Positions 62,335 to 64,000 of a stretch of DNA of 64,000 bases are shown here, one piece after another. Origin of the DNA: Halorussus rarus (lineage in GTDB: Archaea > Halobacteriota > Halobacteria > Halobacteriales > Haladaptataceae); assembly GCF_003369835.1 (NCBI RefSeq), contig NZ_QPMJ01000001.1:682001-746000 (forward strand), written 5' to 3'. The notes beneath the pieces were generated by a model. That model did not search any database. It was given only the letters and a program-made list of their open reading frames with translations, and was not told where the DNA came from. How positions within the stretch are numbered: the stretch's first letter is position 1; each line of letters starts with the position of its first letter. A program made the position numbers and the translations under genes.

Positions 62335-63270
62335 GTGAGTCTTGTTTCCCAAGTGGCTACAGTGCTGATAAACGGGCTCCAGCAGGGAGCCATCTACGTG
62401 TTGGTCGCGATCGGGCTGTCGATCATCCTCGGCACGCTCAAGTTCGTCAACTTCGCCCACGGGGCGCTGTACCTCATCGGGACGTACGTCGGCCTGTTCA
62501 TCACGCTGGAGGTGCAGCTGACCGGCGGGAAGTTGATGGAGTGGGGGTACACCGAACTCGGACTCGGCTGGGGCTTCCTGCCGGCGCTCATCATCGTTCC
62601 CGCGGTGGTGTTCGTCGTCGGCATCGTGATGGAGCGGTTCGTGGCCAGGCCGTTCTACGACAGGCCGGACACCGACCAGATACTGCTGACGTTCGGGCTG
62701 GCTATCGTCGTCCAGGAGCTGTTCAAGATCCTGTTCGGCGGCCAGAGCTACAACTTCGCGCGCCCGGCGTGGGCGAGCGGTCCGGTCTCGGTTCCCGTCA
62801 TCGGTAGCTTCCCGCAGTGGCGGCTGTACGTGCTGGGCATCACCGCGGTGCTGGTCGCCGGGGTCTACCTGCTCATTGAGTACACTGACTTCGGACTGGT
62901 CGTCCGGGCGGGCACGCGGGACGCCGAGATGGTCCAGCTCCTCGGTATCAAGATCACCCGGCCGTACCTCATGGTGTTCGGCGTCGGCGCGGCGCTGGCG
63001 GGCGTCGCCGGCGTGGTCGGCGGGCCGCTGTACGCGGTCAACCCCAACATCGGCACCGAGGTGCTGGTGCCGGCGTTCCTCGTCGTCGTCATCGGCGGGG
63101 TCGGCTCCATTACCGGCGCGGTGATCGGCGGCATCCTCATCGGCGAGACGCTGGCCATCCTGGTCGCGGTCGCGCCCCAGTGGTCCCAGGTCGGCATCTA
63201 CGTGCTGGCGGCCGTCGTGCTGCTCGCGCGGCCCCAGGGCCTGCTCGGCGTCGAGGAGGTGACGCCATGA
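62335..63270 (+). CDS. Branched-chain amino acid-type ABC permease (LivH family)
   Basis: The 311-residue membrane protein starts with GTG and has eight helices; landmarks are LQQGAIYVLVAIGLSIILGTLKFVNFAHGAL and ALAGVAGVVGGPLYAVNPNIG. It uses a purine-rich GGGGGAGAAGC before the GTG as a likely ribosome-binding site. TATA-like sites occur at 62240-62248 and 62275-62282. Stop and next start overlap (ATGA). Confidence 0.9.
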   Translation: MSLVSQVATVLINGLQQGAIYVLVAIGLSIILGTLKFVNFAHGALYLIGTYVGLFITLEVQLTGGKLMEWGYTELGLGWGFLPALIIVPAVVFVVGIVMERFVARPFYDRPDTDQILLTFGLAIVVQELFKILFGGQSYNFARPAWASGPVSVPVIGSFPQWRLYVLGITAVLVAGVYLLIEYTDFGLVVRAGTRDAEMVQLLGIKITRPYLMVFGVGAALAGVAGVVGGPLYAVNPNIGTEVLVPAFLVVVIGGVGSITGAVIGGILIGETLAILVAVAPQWSQVGIYVLAAVVLLARPQGLLGVEEVTP

Positions 63271-64000
63271 CCGACGAGCAGACCGAGCACGCCGACGCCG
63301 CCGACGAAGGAACCGTCGTCGGGGCGGCGGAGGGCGAACTGTTCTCGCTCGACGCGCTCATGGAGAGCGAACTGTTCGTCGTCGGCCTGTTCGCCGCGTT
63401 CGTCGCGGTGTTCCCGTGGGTGTTCTCCGACGCGCCGGTGATCAGCGGCTTCCTCAACGGCTACCGGGACCTCGCGACGCTGATGCTCATCTGGGGCATC
63501 TTCGCCATGGGGTTCAACCTGCTGCTGGGGTACACCGGCCTGCTGTCGTTCGGCCACGCCGCCTTCTGGGGCGGCGCGGCGTACGCGGCCGGCATCTTCA
63601 GCAACCTGGTGTCGTCGAGCCCGATTCTCATCATCCTCGCCGGGACCGTCTTCGCGGCGCTGCTGGCGTGGGTGCTCGGGTTCATCTCGCTCCGGCGGGG
63701 CGGCATCTACTTCTCGATCCTCACGCTGGCGTTCGGTCAGATGGCCTACTACATGGCGCTGTCGCCGATGGCCTGGATCACCAACGGCGAGAACGGGTAC
63801 ACCGCGGTCGAGATCGGGTCGCTGCTCGGCGTCATCGACCTCCGGTACCCGGTGCCCGTGGTGGGCTGGCTGGTCGGGACGTGGAAGTACGTGCTCGTCG
63901 GGGTCGTGGCGGTCGCCGCGGTCGCGGTCGCCTACCGCATCCTCAACTCGCCGTACGGCATGGTGTTCCGGGCCGTCCGCGAGAACGAGCAGCGCGCGGA
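63267..64000 (+). CDS. Branched-chain amino acid-type ABC permease (LivM family), 3' end outside window
   Basis: The visible 244 codons give an acidic cytoplasmic start of about 35 residues, then helices with LLLGYTGLLSFGHAAFWGGAAYAAG and SLRRGGIYFSILTLAFGQM, the LivM signature, followed by a region ending FRAVRENEQRA, the ATPase-contact loop. The frame runs off the window. The ATG overlaps the LivH stop by 4 bp. Two ATPase genes (LivG/LivF type) are expected next. Confidence 0.9.
   Translation, partial: MTDEQTEHADAADEGTVVGAAEGELFSLDALMESELFVVGLFAAFVAVFPWVFSDAPVISGFLNGYRDLATLMLIWGIFAMGFNLLLGYTGLLSFGHAAFWGGAAYAAGIFSNLVSSSPILIILAGTVFAALLAWVLGFISLRRGGIYFSILTLAFGQMAYYMALSPMAWITNGENGYTAVEIGSLLGVIDLRYPVPVVGWLVGTWKYVLVGVVAVAAVAVAYRILNSPYGMVFRAVRENEQRA

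Overview
The window reads as a chromosomal segment of an extremely halophilic archaeon (class Halobacteria). The DNA is very GC-rich, the predicted proteins are strongly acidic, genes are tightly packed with ATGA-type overlaps, and many starts lie about 28-33 nt behind a TATA element, as expected for leaderless transcripts. Clade markers include an archaeosortase with PGF-CTERM substrates, the bacterioruberin genes crtD-lyeJ-cruF, twin-arginine lipoproteins, diphthine synthase, Trm5, SRP19, Gar1 and an 11-gene Nuo complex without the NADH module. The genus cannot be fixed from this stretch.

Layout. 1-10.5 kb: the 3' end of a PGF-CTERM surface protein, archaeosortase A, dphB, trm5, tRNA-Thr(CGT), an oxidoreductase, two acidic small proteins, then carotenoid genes (crtB facing crtD-lyeJ-cruF). 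10.6-18.3 kb: a small membrane protein, a methyltransferase, the corrinoid importer btuD/btuC/btuF, srp19-gar1 and a presenilin-type protease. 18.5-23 kb: ornithine-cyclodeaminase family enzyme, small proteins and a phosphohexomutase. 23-31.6 kb: a BMP-type nucleoside ABC importer with two substrate-binding proteins, then cytidine deaminase and uridine phosphorylase, a nucleoside uptake and catabolism unit. 31.9-38.3 kb: UspA tandem protein, ribH-aminotransferase, an Agl23-like membrane protein, purK-purE. 38.6-49.1 kb: nuoA-B-CD-H-I-J1-J2-K-L-M-N. 49.3-59.2 kb: a TrkA_N-DHH-DHHA1 fusion, a CBS-ParB protein, methylmalonyl-CoA mutase large subunit, acetyl-CoA synthetase, an acyl-CoA ligase and a HAD phosphatase. 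59.4-64 kb: a LIV/amide-type ABC importer with two substrate-binding proteins and two permeases, the second cut by the window end.

Functional links. Archaeosortase can process the upstream PGF-CTERM protein and BtuF. BtuCDF imports the cofactor family needed by methylmalonyl-CoA mutase. Imported nucleosides can feed Cdd and Udp.

Most unusual content. (1) An intergenic repeat family in three places: one block folds as a long hairpin with at least one compensatory base-pair change between copies around an invariant C-rich internal loop. (2) A second hairpin repeat in inverted orientation brackets the cdd-lipoprotein-udp module, and beside it lies a diverged second copy of the udp 3' end. (3) Both ABC importers carry tandem substrate-binding paralogs, one with a lipobox cysteine and one without.
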